The position numbers were made by a program, and so were the translations under genes. Shown here in pieces: positions 49,836 to 60,933 of a stretch of DNA of 64,000 nt (the first letter of the stretch is position 1; every line of letters begins with the position of its first letter). The notes below the pieces were generated by a model, which saw only the letters and a program-made list of their open reading frames with translations, was not told the DNA's origin and did not search any database. Source of the stretch: AC-37 sp036386455 (GTDB lineage: Bacteria > Actinomycetota > Thermoleophilia > Solirubrobacterales > Thermoleophilaceae); contig DASVVS010000037.1 in the NCBI GenBank assembly GCA_036386455.1, forward strand, positions 16,821 to 80,820, in the 5' to 3' direction.

Positions 49836-50917
49836 CCGGCGCCGGGCGGGCCTTCGGCGCGGCCCTGCTCGGCCTCGTCCTGCTGATCGGCGGCCTCGCG
49901 CTCGGCACCCCCAGCCTCTACCTGCCGGCCGTCGCGCTGATCCTGCTGGGGCTCGGCGCCGCCGCCTGGGTCGCGCTCGCGGCATCGGGCGCCGGCCTCG
50001 ACCGCACCGCCGGCCCGCACACCGTCGAGGAGGACCAGCCCTGGCCGATCACCCTCGCGGTCCGGCCCGGCGCGGCTCCGGCACCCGCCGGCGAGCTGGT
50101 CGAGCCGCTGCTGGGCCAGCCGCTGCCCGCGGGCGTCGGCGCACCTGCCCGCGTGCGCGTGGACGTGCGCTTCGAGCGCCGCGGCCGCCGCCGGATCGAG
50201 CCGGCGCGACTCACGATCCGCGACCCGCTCGGACTCGCGGAGCGCACGGTCGAGAGCGACCCGGCCGAGGTGGTCGTGCTCCCGCGGATCCACCCGGTGC
50301 TCGCGCCCGGCGCGGCGGCGACAGGCCGCATCGGCGCGCGGACCGCCCGGCCGGTGGCCGAGTCGGCCGAGGTCGAGATCGACGGCCTGCGCCCCTACCG
50401 CGCGGGCGTGCCCGCGAGCCGGATCCACTGGCCGGCCGTCGCCCGCCGCGGCGAGCTGGTCGAGCGGCGCGTGGTCGCCGACTCCGACTCGCGCCCGCTC
50501 GTGATCCTCGACGCGCGCCGCCCGCCGGACGAGGACGCGCTCGACCGCGCCGTGCGAGCGGCCGCCTCCCTGTCGGTCCACCTCGCGCGCGGCGGAGGCT
50601 GCGCCCTGCTCCTGCCCGGCGACCGCCGCCCCGCGGACGTGGACGCCGAGCTGCGCGCCTGGCCTGCGCTGCACGTGCGCCTGGCTCTCGTGGAGGCCGA
50701 CTCCCGCCCGCCGGCGGCCGGCCGCGTGGAGCGGACCGGCGGGGTCTTCTGGGTCACGGCCTGCCCCGGCGTCCCCTCGGGCCTGGCGCGGCTCTCGGCG
50801 GGCGAGCGCTGGGTCGTCTCCCCATCCGGCGACGCCGCTCCGCCCGGCGGCTTCACGGTGGCGGGCTGCACGGGCCGCCGGCTCGGCCGGACGGCGGCGG
50901 CGGCGAGGGCGGCGTGA
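49832..50917 (+). CDS. DUF58 domain protein
   Basis: The 361-residue protein has two N-terminal membrane helices (about 4-48). DUF58 elements follow: the hallmark DGLRPYRAGVPASRIHWPAV (about 186-205) and RRGELVERRVVADSDSRPLV leading into a VWA-like fold. It is the standard partner of MoxR and of TgpA-like transglutaminases. GTG at 49832 overlaps the moxR stop; its own stop overlaps the next GTG. Confidence 0.9.
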   Translation: MTGAGRAFGAALLGLVLLIGGLALGTPSLYLPAVALILLGLGAAAWVALAASGAGLDRTAGPHTVEEDQPWPITLAVRPGAAPAPAGELVEPLLGQPLPAGVGAPARVRVDVRFERRGRRRIEPARLTIRDPLGLAERTVESDPAEVVVLPRIHPVLAPGAAATGRIGARTARPVAESAEVEIDGLRPYRAGVPASRIHWPAVARRGELVERRVVADSDSRPLVILDARRPPDEDALDRAVRAAASLSVHLARGGGCALLLPGDRRPADVDAELRAWPALHVRLALVEADSRPPAAGRVERTGGVFWVTACPGVPSGLARLSAGERWVVSPSGDAAPPGGFTVAGCTGRRLGRTAAAARAA

Positions 50918-53208
50918 GCGGGATCTCGGCCTCACCGTCCTGGATCAGGGTCGGTATGCGACCCCAGGGCAGGACGGTGGACCACGAAGGCTCGCTGCCG
51001 CTGCGCATCCTGACCTTCTCGGCGCTGCTGCTGTTCTGCGGCGGCCACTGGATCGGCTTCGTGGCGGAGGCCCCGGAGGGACGGCTGCTCCTGATCGTCC
51101 TGATCGCCGCCGTCTCCGGGAGCGGCCTGGCGCTGACGGGCCTCGTACCGGGCGGCCTGCCGGCGCGAGTGGCGGCGCGGTTGGGGCTGGTAGTGGCCGC
51201 CCTTGCGGCGGGCCTCCTCGCCATAGGCCTCGACGACCGCTACCTCCTGGACTGGAGCGCCCTCGCCGCCAACGTCGACGGCGGCCTGGCCGGCACCACC
51301 AGCGCCAACTGGCCCTACGCGGGCGACGACGCGTGGCTGCGCCTGACGGTCCTGCTCGCCCTCCCGGCGGTGGCCACGCTCGCCACTGCGCTCGCCTTCT
51401 GGCCGGCCCGGCGGGGAGCCGGCATCCTCCGCTCCGCCGCCCTCGTGCTTGTGGTCGCCCTCTACTCGCTCGCCGTCACCGAGCGCGGGCTCGGCGACCC
51501 GATCGGGCGCGGCCTGGTCCTGCTGATCCTCGTCGCCGCCTGGCTGTGGCTGCCGCGCCTGCGCGCCCGCGACGCCACGACCGCCGCCGCCGCCCTGCTC
51601 GCCGCCGGCGCCGTGGCCCTTCCGGTCGCGGCCGGCCTCAGCGAGCGCGAGGGCTGGTTCGACTACGAGAACTGGTCGCTCTTCGGCGACGACGCGCGCG
51701 GTCCCGGCGCCACGTTCGACTGGTCGCACAGCTACGGGCCGATCGACTGGCCGCGCGACGGCAAGACGCTGCTGCGCGTGCGAGCCGCGCGCCCGCACTA
51801 CTGGAAGGCCCAGACGCTGGACTACTTCGACGGCCTGCGCTGGGCCCACTCGAACGTCACGCAGAGCCAGGTGGCGCGGGCCGAGCTGCCGCACGAGCGC
51901 AACCGGGCGTGGGACGAGCGCCTGTCGTTCCGGGTCGACGGCCTGAGCAGCCGGCTGGTGGTGGCCGCCGGGACCGTCTACTACGTGCGCGGCGACGCGC
52001 TCACGTCCGAGAGCGGCGACGGCACGATCACGATCGTCGACGACGACCTCGAGCGCGGCGACGCCTACGAGGTGTTCTCGTACGTGCCGAGGCCCAGCCC
52101 GCGCCAGATGCGCGCCGCGCCCGCGCGGTGGCCGGCGGAGATCGGCTACTACACGGCCTTCGAGCTCCCGCGCGCGAACGAGCGGCAGGGCCAGGGCCAG
52201 GTGGTCCCGAACCGCGAGCGCGTGGTCGCCGCCGAGCCCGGCACGCCGCTCGGCGACGACCCCGCCACGCGCGCCCGGATCGAGGCCTCGCCGTACCGCC
52301 GCACGTACGAGCTGGCCCGCCGCCTGGCCGCCGGGCAGGCGACCACCTACGACGTGGTACGGCGGATCGAGGAGCACTTCGAGCGCGGCTTCACCTACAC
52401 CGAGCGCCCGCCGCGGCGAGCCGTCCCGCTCGACGGCTTCCTGTTCCGCGACCGCGCCGGCTACTGCCAGCAGTTCTCCGGGGCGATGGCGCTGCTGCTG
52501 CGGATGAACGGGATCCCCGCGCGCGTGGCGGCCGGCTTCTCGCCCGGCGTGCGCGATCCCAAGACGCGCGAGTTCCGCGTGCGCGACCTCGACGCGCACT
52601 CGTGGGTCGAGGTCTACTTCACCGGCATCGGCTGGGTCGCGTTCGACCCGACGCCGTCGCAGGCGCCGGCGTCCGCGCAGGAGTCGGACTCGCGCGAGCG
52701 CCGCGCGGCGGCGACCGGCAGCGGGGGCGGCGACGCGGCGGGCGGGGGCGACCAGGGCGGCGACTCGGCAGGCGGCGGGGCGGGCGCCGGCGACGACGGC
52801 CGCTCCGTGCCGTGGAGAGCCGCCGCGGTGATCGCGCTGGTGCCGATCGCGCTGCTCGCCGGGCTGTGGCTGACCGCGCTTCTGCGGGCTCGCCGCGTCC
52901 GCGCCGCCGGCGGCGACCCCGACCTGCGCGAGCTGGTCTGGGCGCTCGACCGGCTCGGCCACCCGGTCGCGGAGGGGACGACCCTGCTCGAGCTCGAGGG
53001 GCGCCTCGCGGGGATCGCCGGGCCGGGCGCCGCACGGCACGTCAGGTCGCTGCGCGAGCGCCGCTACGCGCCGCCCGGCGTACGGCACGCGACCGGGCTC
53101 GACCGCCGCGCGCTGCGGCGCGGCCTCGCCCGGGGCCGCGGGCCGCTCGCCCGGCTGCGCGCCCTGATGGCGCTGCCGCCGCGCCGCCCCACGCTCGGCC
53201 GGGGCTAA
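50914..53208 (+). CDS. TgpA-like membrane transglutaminase (DUF3488/transglutaminase core/DUF4129)
   Basis: The 764-residue protein has six or so membrane helices in the first ~240 residues. The extracytoplasmic region contains the transglutaminase core: Cys in FRDRAGYCQQFSGAMALLLR (about 525), His in VRDLDAHSWVEVYFTGIG and Asp in VAFDPTPSQ. Then come a Gly/Asp/Ser-rich linker (about 590-630), another membrane helix (~637-657) and a DUF4129-like C-terminus. The catalytic triad appears intact, so a cysteine protease/transamidase activity on cell-envelope proteins is likely. Translation is coupled to DUF58 through GTGA. Confidence 0.92.
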   Translation: MSGISASPSWIRVGMRPQGRTVDHEGSLPLRILTFSALLLFCGGHWIGFVAEAPEGRLLLIVLIAAVSGSGLALTGLVPGGLPARVAARLGLVVAALAAGLLAIGLDDRYLLDWSALAANVDGGLAGTTSANWPYAGDDAWLRLTVLLALPAVATLATALAFWPARRGAGILRSAALVLVVALYSLAVTERGLGDPIGRGLVLLILVAAWLWLPRLRARDATTAAAALLAAGAVALPVAAGLSEREGWFDYENWSLFGDDARGPGATFDWSHSYGPIDWPRDGKTLLRVRAARPHYWKAQTLDYFDGLRWAHSNVTQSQVARAELPHERNRAWDERLSFRVDGLSSRLVVAAGTVYYVRGDALTSESGDGTITIVDDDLERGDAYEVFSYVPRPSPRQMRAAPARWPAEIGYYTAFELPRANERQGQGQVVPNRERVVAAEPGTPLGDDPATRARIEASPYRRTYELARRLAAGQATTYDVVRRIEEHFERGFTYTERPPRRAVPLDGFLFRDRAGYCQQFSGAMALLLRMNGIPARVAAGFSPGVRDPKTREFRVRDLDAHSWVEVYFTGIGWVAFDPTPSQAPASAQESDSRERRAAATGSGGGDAAGGGDQGGDSAGGGAGAGDDGRSVPWRAAAVIALVPIALLAGLWLTALLRARRVRAAGGDPDLRELVWALDRLGHPVAEGTTLLELEGRLAGIAGPGAARHVRSLRERRYAPPGVRHATGLDRRALRRGLARGRGPLARLRALMALPPRRPTLGRG

Positions 53209-53221
53209 CCTCGCCCGGCAG

Positions 53222-54478
53222 GTGCAACGCCAGTCCTCCGCATCCCACCTCGTGTCCGGCGCGCTCGGCGGCCTGATCGCCGTCGTGGTCGGCGCGATCC
53301 TGATCGCGACCGGCGTGATCGACACCGGCGACACCGTCGTGCAGCGCGAGGGCGCCCGCCCCACCGCGTCCGGCGGCGACGAGCGCGCCGGCTCCTCCGC
53401 CCAGACCGTGAACGACATCTACCGGCGCACCGACGCCGGCGTGGCCTACGTCCAGGCGCGCGGCGGCTCGGTCGGGCGCTCGCCGATCCCGGGCCTGCCG
53501 GCCCCGGAGGAGGGGCGCGCCAGCGGCTCGGGCTTCGCGATCGACCGCGAGGGCCACATCGTGACCAACGCGCACGTGGTCGAGGGCGCCGAGGAGGTTC
53601 GCGTGCGCTTCGGCGACCAGGACCTCGTGAAGGCGAAGGTGCGCGGCAGCGACCCCTCGACTGACCTCGCGCTCCTGAAGGTCGACCCGAAGAAGGTGAA
53701 GCTGCGGCCGATCCCGTTCGGCGACTCGAAGAAGGTCCAGGTCGGCGACCAGGCGATCGCGATCGGCAACCCGTTCGGCCTCGAGCACACGGTCACGACC
53801 GGGATCGTCTCCGCGCTCCAGCGCTCGATCGAGGCGCCCAACGGCTTCTCGATCGAGAACGCGATCCAGACCGACGCCTCGATCAACCCAGGCAACTCGG
53901 GCGGCCCGCTGCTCGACGGCAACGGGCGCGTGATCGGCATCAACGCCCAGATCGCGACCGGCGGCGGGGGCAACGGCTCGGTCGGCATCGGGTTCGCCAT
54001 CCCGATCGACCTGGCCAAGCGGATCGTCCCGCAGCTCAAGGAGCGCGGCGAGGTGGAGCACGCCTACATCGGCGTGACCACCGCCCCGGTGCCGCAGGAG
54101 GCGCGCGGCCTGCCCACGCGCGACGGCGCGCTCGTGCAGGAGGTGGCGCCCGGCAGCCCGGCGGAGAAGGCCGGCTTCCGCGCGGGCCGCGACAGGAGCC
54201 CCGACGGGATCGTGGTGCTCGGCGGCGACCTGATCGTGCGCGTCGACGGCGTGCAGATCAAGGAGCCGACGGACGTGGCGCAGGCGATCGCCGACAACAA
54301 GCCCGGCGACCGAGTCGGCATCGAGTACTACCGCGGCAAGAAGCTGCGCCGGCTGACCCTCACGCTCGGCGAGCGGCCCAGGCGCCTCCCGCAGGACGGC
54401 CAGGGGCGCGGCCAGGAGCCCGACCCGCCCGGCGGCGAGCCCGACGACAAGCCCGACCTGCCGTTCCAGGTGCCATGA
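53222..54478 (+). CDS. HtrA-type serine protease with PDZ domain
   Basis: The 418-residue protein has one N-terminal membrane anchor (about 10-32) and a trypsin-like domain with His118 (TNAHVVEG), Asp148 (STDLALLKVD) and Ser226 (INPGNSGGPL). A PDZ domain spans ~285-385 (YIGVTTAPVPQEARGLPTRD, PGSPAEKAGFRAGRD, GDRVGIEYYRG). The short charged tail is Pro/Asp-rich. It degrades or refolds envelope proteins. It sits 13 bases after the transglutaminase gene, and its stop overlaps a nine-codon ORF that leads into trpF. Confidence 0.95.
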   Translation: MQRQSSASHLVSGALGGLIAVVVGAILIATGVIDTGDTVVQREGARPTASGGDERAGSSAQTVNDIYRRTDAGVAYVQARGGSVGRSPIPGLPAPEEGRASGSGFAIDREGHIVTNAHVVEGAEEVRVRFGDQDLVKAKVRGSDPSTDLALLKVDPKKVKLRPIPFGDSKKVQVGDQAIAIGNPFGLEHTVTTGIVSALQRSIEAPNGFSIENAIQTDASINPGNSGGPLLDGNGRVIGINAQIATGGGGNGSVGIGFAIPIDLAKRIVPQLKERGEVEHAYIGVTTAPVPQEARGLPTRDGALVQEVAPGSPAEKAGFRAGRDRSPDGIVVLGGDLIVRVDGVQIKEPTDVAQAIADNKPGDRVGIEYYRGKKLRRLTLTLGERPRRLPQDGQGRGQEPDPPGGEPDDKPDLPFQVP

Positions 54479-54512
54479 CCCGCGTCCCCGTCACCCGGCC
54501 ATGACCCGCGTC
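54473..54512 (+). repeat. Duplicated trpF start (14-base direct repeat) and nine-codon ORF
   Basis: CCATGACCCGCGTC occurs at 54473-54486 and at 54499-54512. The first copy's ATG (54475) overlaps the htrA stop and opens a nine-codon frame whose TGA overlaps the trpF ATG at 54501. The result is two successive ATGA couplings between htrA and trpF. Confidence 0.85.
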
Positions 54513-55141
54513 AAGGTCTGCGGCGTCGCCCGCCACGAGGACGCGCACCTCGCCGTCGAGCTGGGCGCGTGGGCGGTGGGCATGGTCTTCCACCCCGAGA
54601 GCCCGCGCGCGTGCGACCCGGGAACGGCCGAGCGGATCGGGCTCGAGCTCAAGCGGCAGGCCGAGATCGTCGGCGTGTTCGTCAACTGGCCGCTCGACGA
54701 GCTCGAGCACATGGCCGACCGCGCCTCGCTCACGATGCTCCAGCTCCACGGCGACGAGGGCCCGGCCTACTGCCGCGAGGCCGCGCGCCGCACCGGCTGC
54801 AAGGTGATGAAGGCGATGCAGGCCAAGGACGCCGCCGCCGTGCGCAAGCTCGTCTCCTACCGCGAGGTGGATCTGCACATGCTCGACGCCCACTCGGAGG
54901 AGGTGCGCGGGGGGACCGGCACGACCTTCGGCTGGGAGCTGACCGAGCACCACCGCTCGCCGGTGCCGCTCGTGCTGAGCGGCGGGCTCCACCCCGGCAA
55001 CGTGGCCGGGGCGATCGAGCGGGTGCGGCCGTTCGCGGTCGACAGCGCCAGCGGCACCGAGGCCGAGCCGGGCGTGAAGGACCCCGAGCGGGTGCGGGCG
55101 CTGTTCCGCGCGGTCGAGCAGGCCGACAGCCGGGCGGCGGC

Positions 55142-55145
<4 letters not shown>
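54501..55145 (+). CDS. trpF: Phosphoribosylanthranilate isomerase
   Basis: The 214-residue TIM-barrel enzyme begins MTRVKVCGVARHEDAHLAVE with the catalytic Cys7. GMVFHPESPRAC, LQLHGDEGPAYC and PLVLSGGLHPGNVAGAIERV with the Asp in VDSASGTEAEPGVKD complete the family set. The normal start is the second copy of a duplicated ATGACCCGCGTC. The stop overlaps the trpB GTG. Confidence 0.94.
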
Positions 55146-56337
<1,192 letters not shown>

Positions 56338-56341
<4 letters not shown>

Positions 56342-57108
56342 GGCCCGCGGACCGGATCGCCGCCGCCTTCGCAGACGACGGCAAGAGCGCGGCGCTCATG
56401 CCCTACCTGATGGGCGGCTACCCGTCGCCGGAGGTCTCCGCGCGGGCGGCCCTCGCCGCCGCGGACAACGGCGCCGACCTGCTCGAGCTCGGCATCCCCT
56501 TCTCCGACCCGCTCGCCGACGGCCCGACCATCCACGCCGCGGGCACCGAGGCCCTCGCCAACGGCGTCACGCCACTGGCGGTGCTGCGCGTATGCGAGCA
56601 GGTGTCGGAGGCGATCCCGGTCGTCTTCATGGTCTACGCCAACATCGCGCTCGCCGACGGATTCGTGGACCGCGCCGCCGCGGCCGGCGCGTGCGGCCTG
56701 ATCGTGCCCGACCTGCCGCACGACGAGGCGGCGCCGCTGCGCGAGGCCTGCGACGAGCGCGGCCTGGCGCTCGTCCCGCTCGCCGCACCGACCACCACGG
56801 ACGAGCGACTGGCCGAGATAGCGGCCGACGCGCGGGGCTTCGTCTACACCGTCTCGCTGACCGGCACCACCGGCGAGCGCGACGCGCTGCCGCCCGGCCT
56901 GGCCGGCACGGTCAGACGGGTGCGCGCGGCGGCGGACGTGCCGGTCGCCGTGGGCTTCGGCATCTCCACGCCCGCCCACGCCCGGGCGGTGGCCGAGGTG
57001 GCCGACGGCGTGATCGTCGGAAGCCGCGTGGTGCGCGCCTCGGGCGAGGGCGGGGCGGAGGCGGTGGGCGAGCTCGTGGCCGAGCTGGCCGAGGCGCTCG
57101 TGCCCTAG
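56338..57108 (+). CDS. trpA: Tryptophan synthase alpha chain
   Basis: The 256-residue barrel has PYLMGGYPSPEVSARAALAA, LLELGIPFSDPLADGPTIHA (catalytic Glu and Asp), VFMVYANIALADGFVDRAAA, GLIVPDLPHDE and VAVGFGISTPAHARAV with GVIVGSRVV. The start is GTG, coupled to trpB. The TAG overlaps the convergent lipoprotein stop by sharing CTAG. Confidence 0.96.
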
Positions 57109-57929
57109 CTCGACGGCCGCGGAGCGGCCCCGCCCGCCGGCGCGGTCGGGTAGTAGTCCAGCACCGAGTCGTCCACGTGCGCGCCGGGCAGGACCCCCGT
57201 CGGCAGCGTGGCCAGGATCAGGATCCAGCGGCGGCCGCCGCCGGTGTCGACCGTGAAGAAGTGCAGGTCCTTGGTGCCGCCGACGTCGACCGGCTTCGCG
57301 CCGGGCGCGCGGGCGAGCTGCGTGGCCAGCCGCTGCGGCGCGTTGCGCGTCTCGCGGAAGGTCTGGCAGTAGCGCCCGGCGTCGTCCTGCGCCGAGGTCA
57401 CGAACGGCGCGGCCGGGCTGAGCAGCCGGAAGATCCGGCGGCAGTCGCCGGCCCGCTGCGCCTCCACGAAGGCCGCCGCGTTGGGCACGAACCGCGGCTG
57501 CAGCTTCTGCTGGCTGCGGATCTGCGGGTCCGAGCCGGGCAGCGCCTGCACCTGCACCCAGCGCCCGTCCACGTCGAGCACCCACACCAGGACGAAGAAC
57601 CGGCCGTCGACCGTCCCCTCCACGATCGCCGCCGGGCCGATCACCTTCATGCGCTTCGACTTGAAGTCGAGCAGCGCCGTGAGCGAGGCGCCGCGGGCGC
57701 TGCACTCGGCGGAGTCCGGCGGGTCCTCCGGCCCCTTCCCGGGCGGGCGGATCGCGCTGTGGACGTAGCGGACGAAGGTCCTGCAGTCCTGATCGGCCAC
57801 CGCGCGCTCGTAGTCGGCCACGGCCTGCTCGAGCCGCTTCTGCGGCGAGGGCGCGCCGCCCCCGTCGCCACCGCCGCAGCCGGCGGCCGCCACGAGGGCG
57901 AGGAGGACCGTGACGAGGGGCGCGCGCAC
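57105..57929 (-). CDS. Lipoprotein of unknown function
   Basis: The 274-residue product starts at GTG with RAPLVTVLLALVAAAGC. Cys18 follows an AAG lipobox, so it is probably a secreted lipoprotein. Two halves each have a Cys-containing helix followed by beta strands (DYERAVADQDCRTFVRY and AQRAGDCRRIFRLL), suggesting tandem NTF2/SnoaL-like domains. TACCCT on the minus strand (57942-57937) sits 7 bases before the start. The upstream frame to 58346 is antisense to the SnoaL-like gene. Confidence 0.8.
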   Translation of the reverse strand: MRAPLVTVLLALVAAAGCGGGDGGGAPSPQKRLEQAVADYERAVADQDCRTFVRYVHSAIRPPGKGPEDPPDSAECSARGASLTALLDFKSKRMKVIGPAAIVEGTVDGRFFVLVWVLDVDGRWVQVQALPGSDPQIRSQQKLQPRFVPNAAAFVEAQRAGDCRRIFRLLSPAAPFVTSAQDDAGRYCQTFRETRNAPQRLATQLARAPGAKPVDVGGTKDLHFFTVDTGGGRRWILILATLPTGVLPGAHVDDSVLDYYPTAPAGGAAPRPSS

Positions 57930-57936
57930 GCACGGG

Positions 57937-57960
57937 AGGGTATGCGGCCGTTGATAGGGT
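57937..57960. promoter_or_regulatory. Divergent -10 elements TACCCT (minus) and TAGGGT (plus)
   Basis: On the minus strand TACCCT (57942-57937) is 7 bases from the GTG at 57929. On the plus strand TAGGGT (57955-57960) is 9 bases from the ATG at 57970. The whole divergent gap is only 40 bases, so both transcripts are probably leaderless. Confidence 0.5.
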
Positions 57961-57969
57961 CCGCTCCGG

Positions 57970-58482
57970 ATGGCCGAGGCAGCCACAGCCAGCCGCTCCG
58001 CCGAGGAGACCGCCCGCGCCGCCTTCGAGGCGTTCATCGCGCGCGACGTCGAGACGCTCCTGGCGAACTGGCACCCCGAGGGCATCCAGGACTGGGTCGC
58101 GCTCGGGATCTTCCGCGGGCACGCCGAGATCCGCGAGCTGATGACCGGCCTGTTCGCCTCGATTCCGGACATCGACATGAGGATCGAGCAGGTGACCGCG
58201 GACGAGCGGCGCTGCGTGATCCAGTGGCGCTCCGCAGGCACGCACACCGGCCCCGCGTTCATGGGGATCGACCCCACCGGCCGCCGCCTCGAGCTGCGCG
58301 GCGTGGACGTCATGGAGGTCGAGGACGGCCTGGTCGTGCGCAACACCGTCTACTACGACGGCGCCGCCTTCGCCCGCGGGCTGGGGATGCTCCCGCCGCA
58401 GGACTCCGGCGCCGAGAAGATCATGATCGGCGCCTTCAACGGCGTGACCCGGCTACGGCGAGCGATCGCCGACCGGACCTAG
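57970..58482 (+). CDS. SnoaL-like/ester-cyclase-type NTF2-fold protein
   Basis: The 170-residue protein has SAEETARAAFEAFIARDVET, WHPEGIQDWVALGIFRGHAE, FASIPDIDMRIEQVTADERR and VDVMEVEDGLVVRNTVYYDG, the pattern of SnoaL-like polyketide-cyclase-fold proteins. These bind hydrophobic small molecules or act as hydrolases; the substrate is not predictable. It is followed after 8 bases by a small membrane-protein gene with a strong ribosome-binding site. Confidence 0.82.
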   Translation: MAEAATASRSAEETARAAFEAFIARDVETLLANWHPEGIQDWVALGIFRGHAEIRELMTGLFASIPDIDMRIEQVTADERRCVIQWRSAGTHTGPAFMGIDPTGRRLELRGVDVMEVEDGLVVRNTVYYDGAAFARGLGMLPPQDSGAEKIMIGAFNGVTRLRRAIADRT

Positions 58483-58490
58483 AGGAGACC

Positions 58491-58655
58491 ATGGGAACCA
58501 TCGCCACCCTCACCGTGGGGCTGATCATCTGGATCGTGCTGTGGGCCAACGGGGCGAAGGCGTTCGACGCCTTCCTGATCCCGTTCTTCATGCTCATGGG
58601 CGCGGTCGCCGTGCGGATGATCATGCCGTACGTGCGCGAGCGGCTGCTGCCGTAG
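58491..58655 (+). CDS. Small two-helix membrane protein (54 residues)
   Basis: The 54-residue protein consists of two hydrophobic segments (about 3-20, TIATLTVGLIIWIVLWA, and about 27-44, AFLIPFFMLMGAVAVRMI) and a charged tail. The ATG is preceded by GAGGAG with 4 bases spacing, one of the best ribosome-binding sites in the window, which supports a real gene. It probably shares a transcript with the SnoaL-like gene. Function unknown. Confidence 0.7.
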   Translation: MGTIATLTVGLIIWIVLWANGAKAFDAFLIPFFMLMGAVAVRMIMPYVRERLLP

Positions 58656-58668
58656 CGCCGGCCGGCGC
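58655..58668. terminator. GCGCCGGCCGGCGC palindrome after small membrane-protein gene
   Basis: A perfect 14-base palindrome begins at the last base of the stop codon and lies in the 33-base convergent gap to the phosphofructokinase gene. It could act as a bidirectional transcript end, although no T-run follows. Confidence 0.35.
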
Positions 58669-58688
58669 GCTCCGCGAGCCGCGGCCGC

Positions 58689-59709
<1,021 letters not shown>

Positions 59710-59717
<8 letters not shown>

Positions 59718-60933
59718 GACGCCCGCAACATACCCCGCCCTCGCGACGCTGCTCGTCCTGCTCGCGCTCGTGGCGGCCGGCTGCGGCTCGGACGACCCGC
59801 CCGAGCGTCCGGCCGACGGCGCGCTCGCGATCTACACGAGCGTCCCGCGAAGCGGCGTGCTCGCCCGCGACGGCGCCGCGATCGCCGCCGGGCAGCGGCT
59901 TGCGCTGCGCGACGCCGGCGGCCGGGCCGGCGAGCGGCGCGTGCGGCTCGTGGAGCTCGACAGCGCCGGCACGGACGACGACGAGCCGTGGGATCCCGGC
60001 GCGATCGAGTCGAACGCGGAGCGCGCCGTCGACGACCCCGCGGCGGTCGCCTATCTCGGTGAGGCCGGGCTCGGCGGGTCGGCGGTGTCGGTGCCGGTCA
60101 CGAACTCCGGCGGGCTCCTCCAGGTGAGTCCGGGCGACACCCTGCCGAGCCTCACCCAGCCGGCGCCGGGCGGCAGCGGCGAGGGGCCGGCGCGCTACTA
60201 CCCGGAGGGCGGGCGCACGTTCCTGCGGCTCGTGCCGCACGGAGGGCTGCAGGCTGCGGTGCTCGTGGACTGGGCGCGCAGCCGGGGCGCGCGCAAGATC
60301 GCGATCGTGCGCGACGAGGGCCCGCTCGGGCAGGAGATGACCACCTGGCTCCTGGAGGCCGCCCGCCGCGCGCGGATCCAGGCGGAGGCGGAGCGCGTCC
60401 GGCCGGGCGAGGACGACTACGCCGACCTCGCGCGCGACGTGGCCGAGGAGCGCCCGGGCGCCGTGGTCCTGGCGATGGCGGCCGGGGAGGACCCGGGCCG
60501 CCTGGTGCCCGCGCTGCGCGCGGCGCTCCCATCCGCGCCGATCCTCTCCACGAGCGGCGTCGCCGCCAACCCGCCCGCGGGCGTGGACTACCTCGACTCC
60601 CACCTTCCGCGCGAGGAGTACCCCCGCGGCGCCCGCAGGGTCCTCGACGGTGCGCGGGAGGCGACGGGCGCCGCCTCCCTCTACGGCTACGAGTCGATGC
60701 GCCTCGTGCTCGACGCGATCGCGCGCGCCCGCCCGCGGGGGACGGACGGCCGGGCGGCGGTGGTGCGCGCCGCGCTCGCTCCGCGCCGGACCGCGGGCGT
60801 GATCGGCCCGTACTCGATCGTCCGCGGCGGCGACGTGGCGACCTCCGTCTTCGGCGCGTACCGCGCGACGCCGGCGGCGCCGCGCCCGCTCGGCGTCCGC
60901 AGCGCGGAGACGGCCACCGCGCCGCGGCCGTGA
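59710..60933 (+). CDS. Periplasmic-binding lipoprotein (branched-chain amino acid type I family)
   Basis: The 407-residue protein has signal peptide MRKTPATYPALATLLVLLAL with the lipobox AAGC at Cys25. The mature part shows AIYTSVPRSG, PWDPGAIESNAERAVDD, VPVTNSGGLLQVSPGDT and YGYESMRLVLDAIARA, all shared with the SBP encoded at 61942, so the two are paralogues. The order of conserved blocks is complete. ATG 59710 is 8 bases inside the divergent kinase gene's 5' end; a GTG at 59698 is an alternative. It is coupled to the EamA transporter gene (GTGA). Confidence 0.85.

Noticed and set aside
50914..53208. Transglutaminase-fold protein as a lasso B2 leader peptidase
   Set aside because: It is a large TgpA-like membrane protein inside a classic MoxR/DUF58 set, unlike the small soluble B2 proteins.
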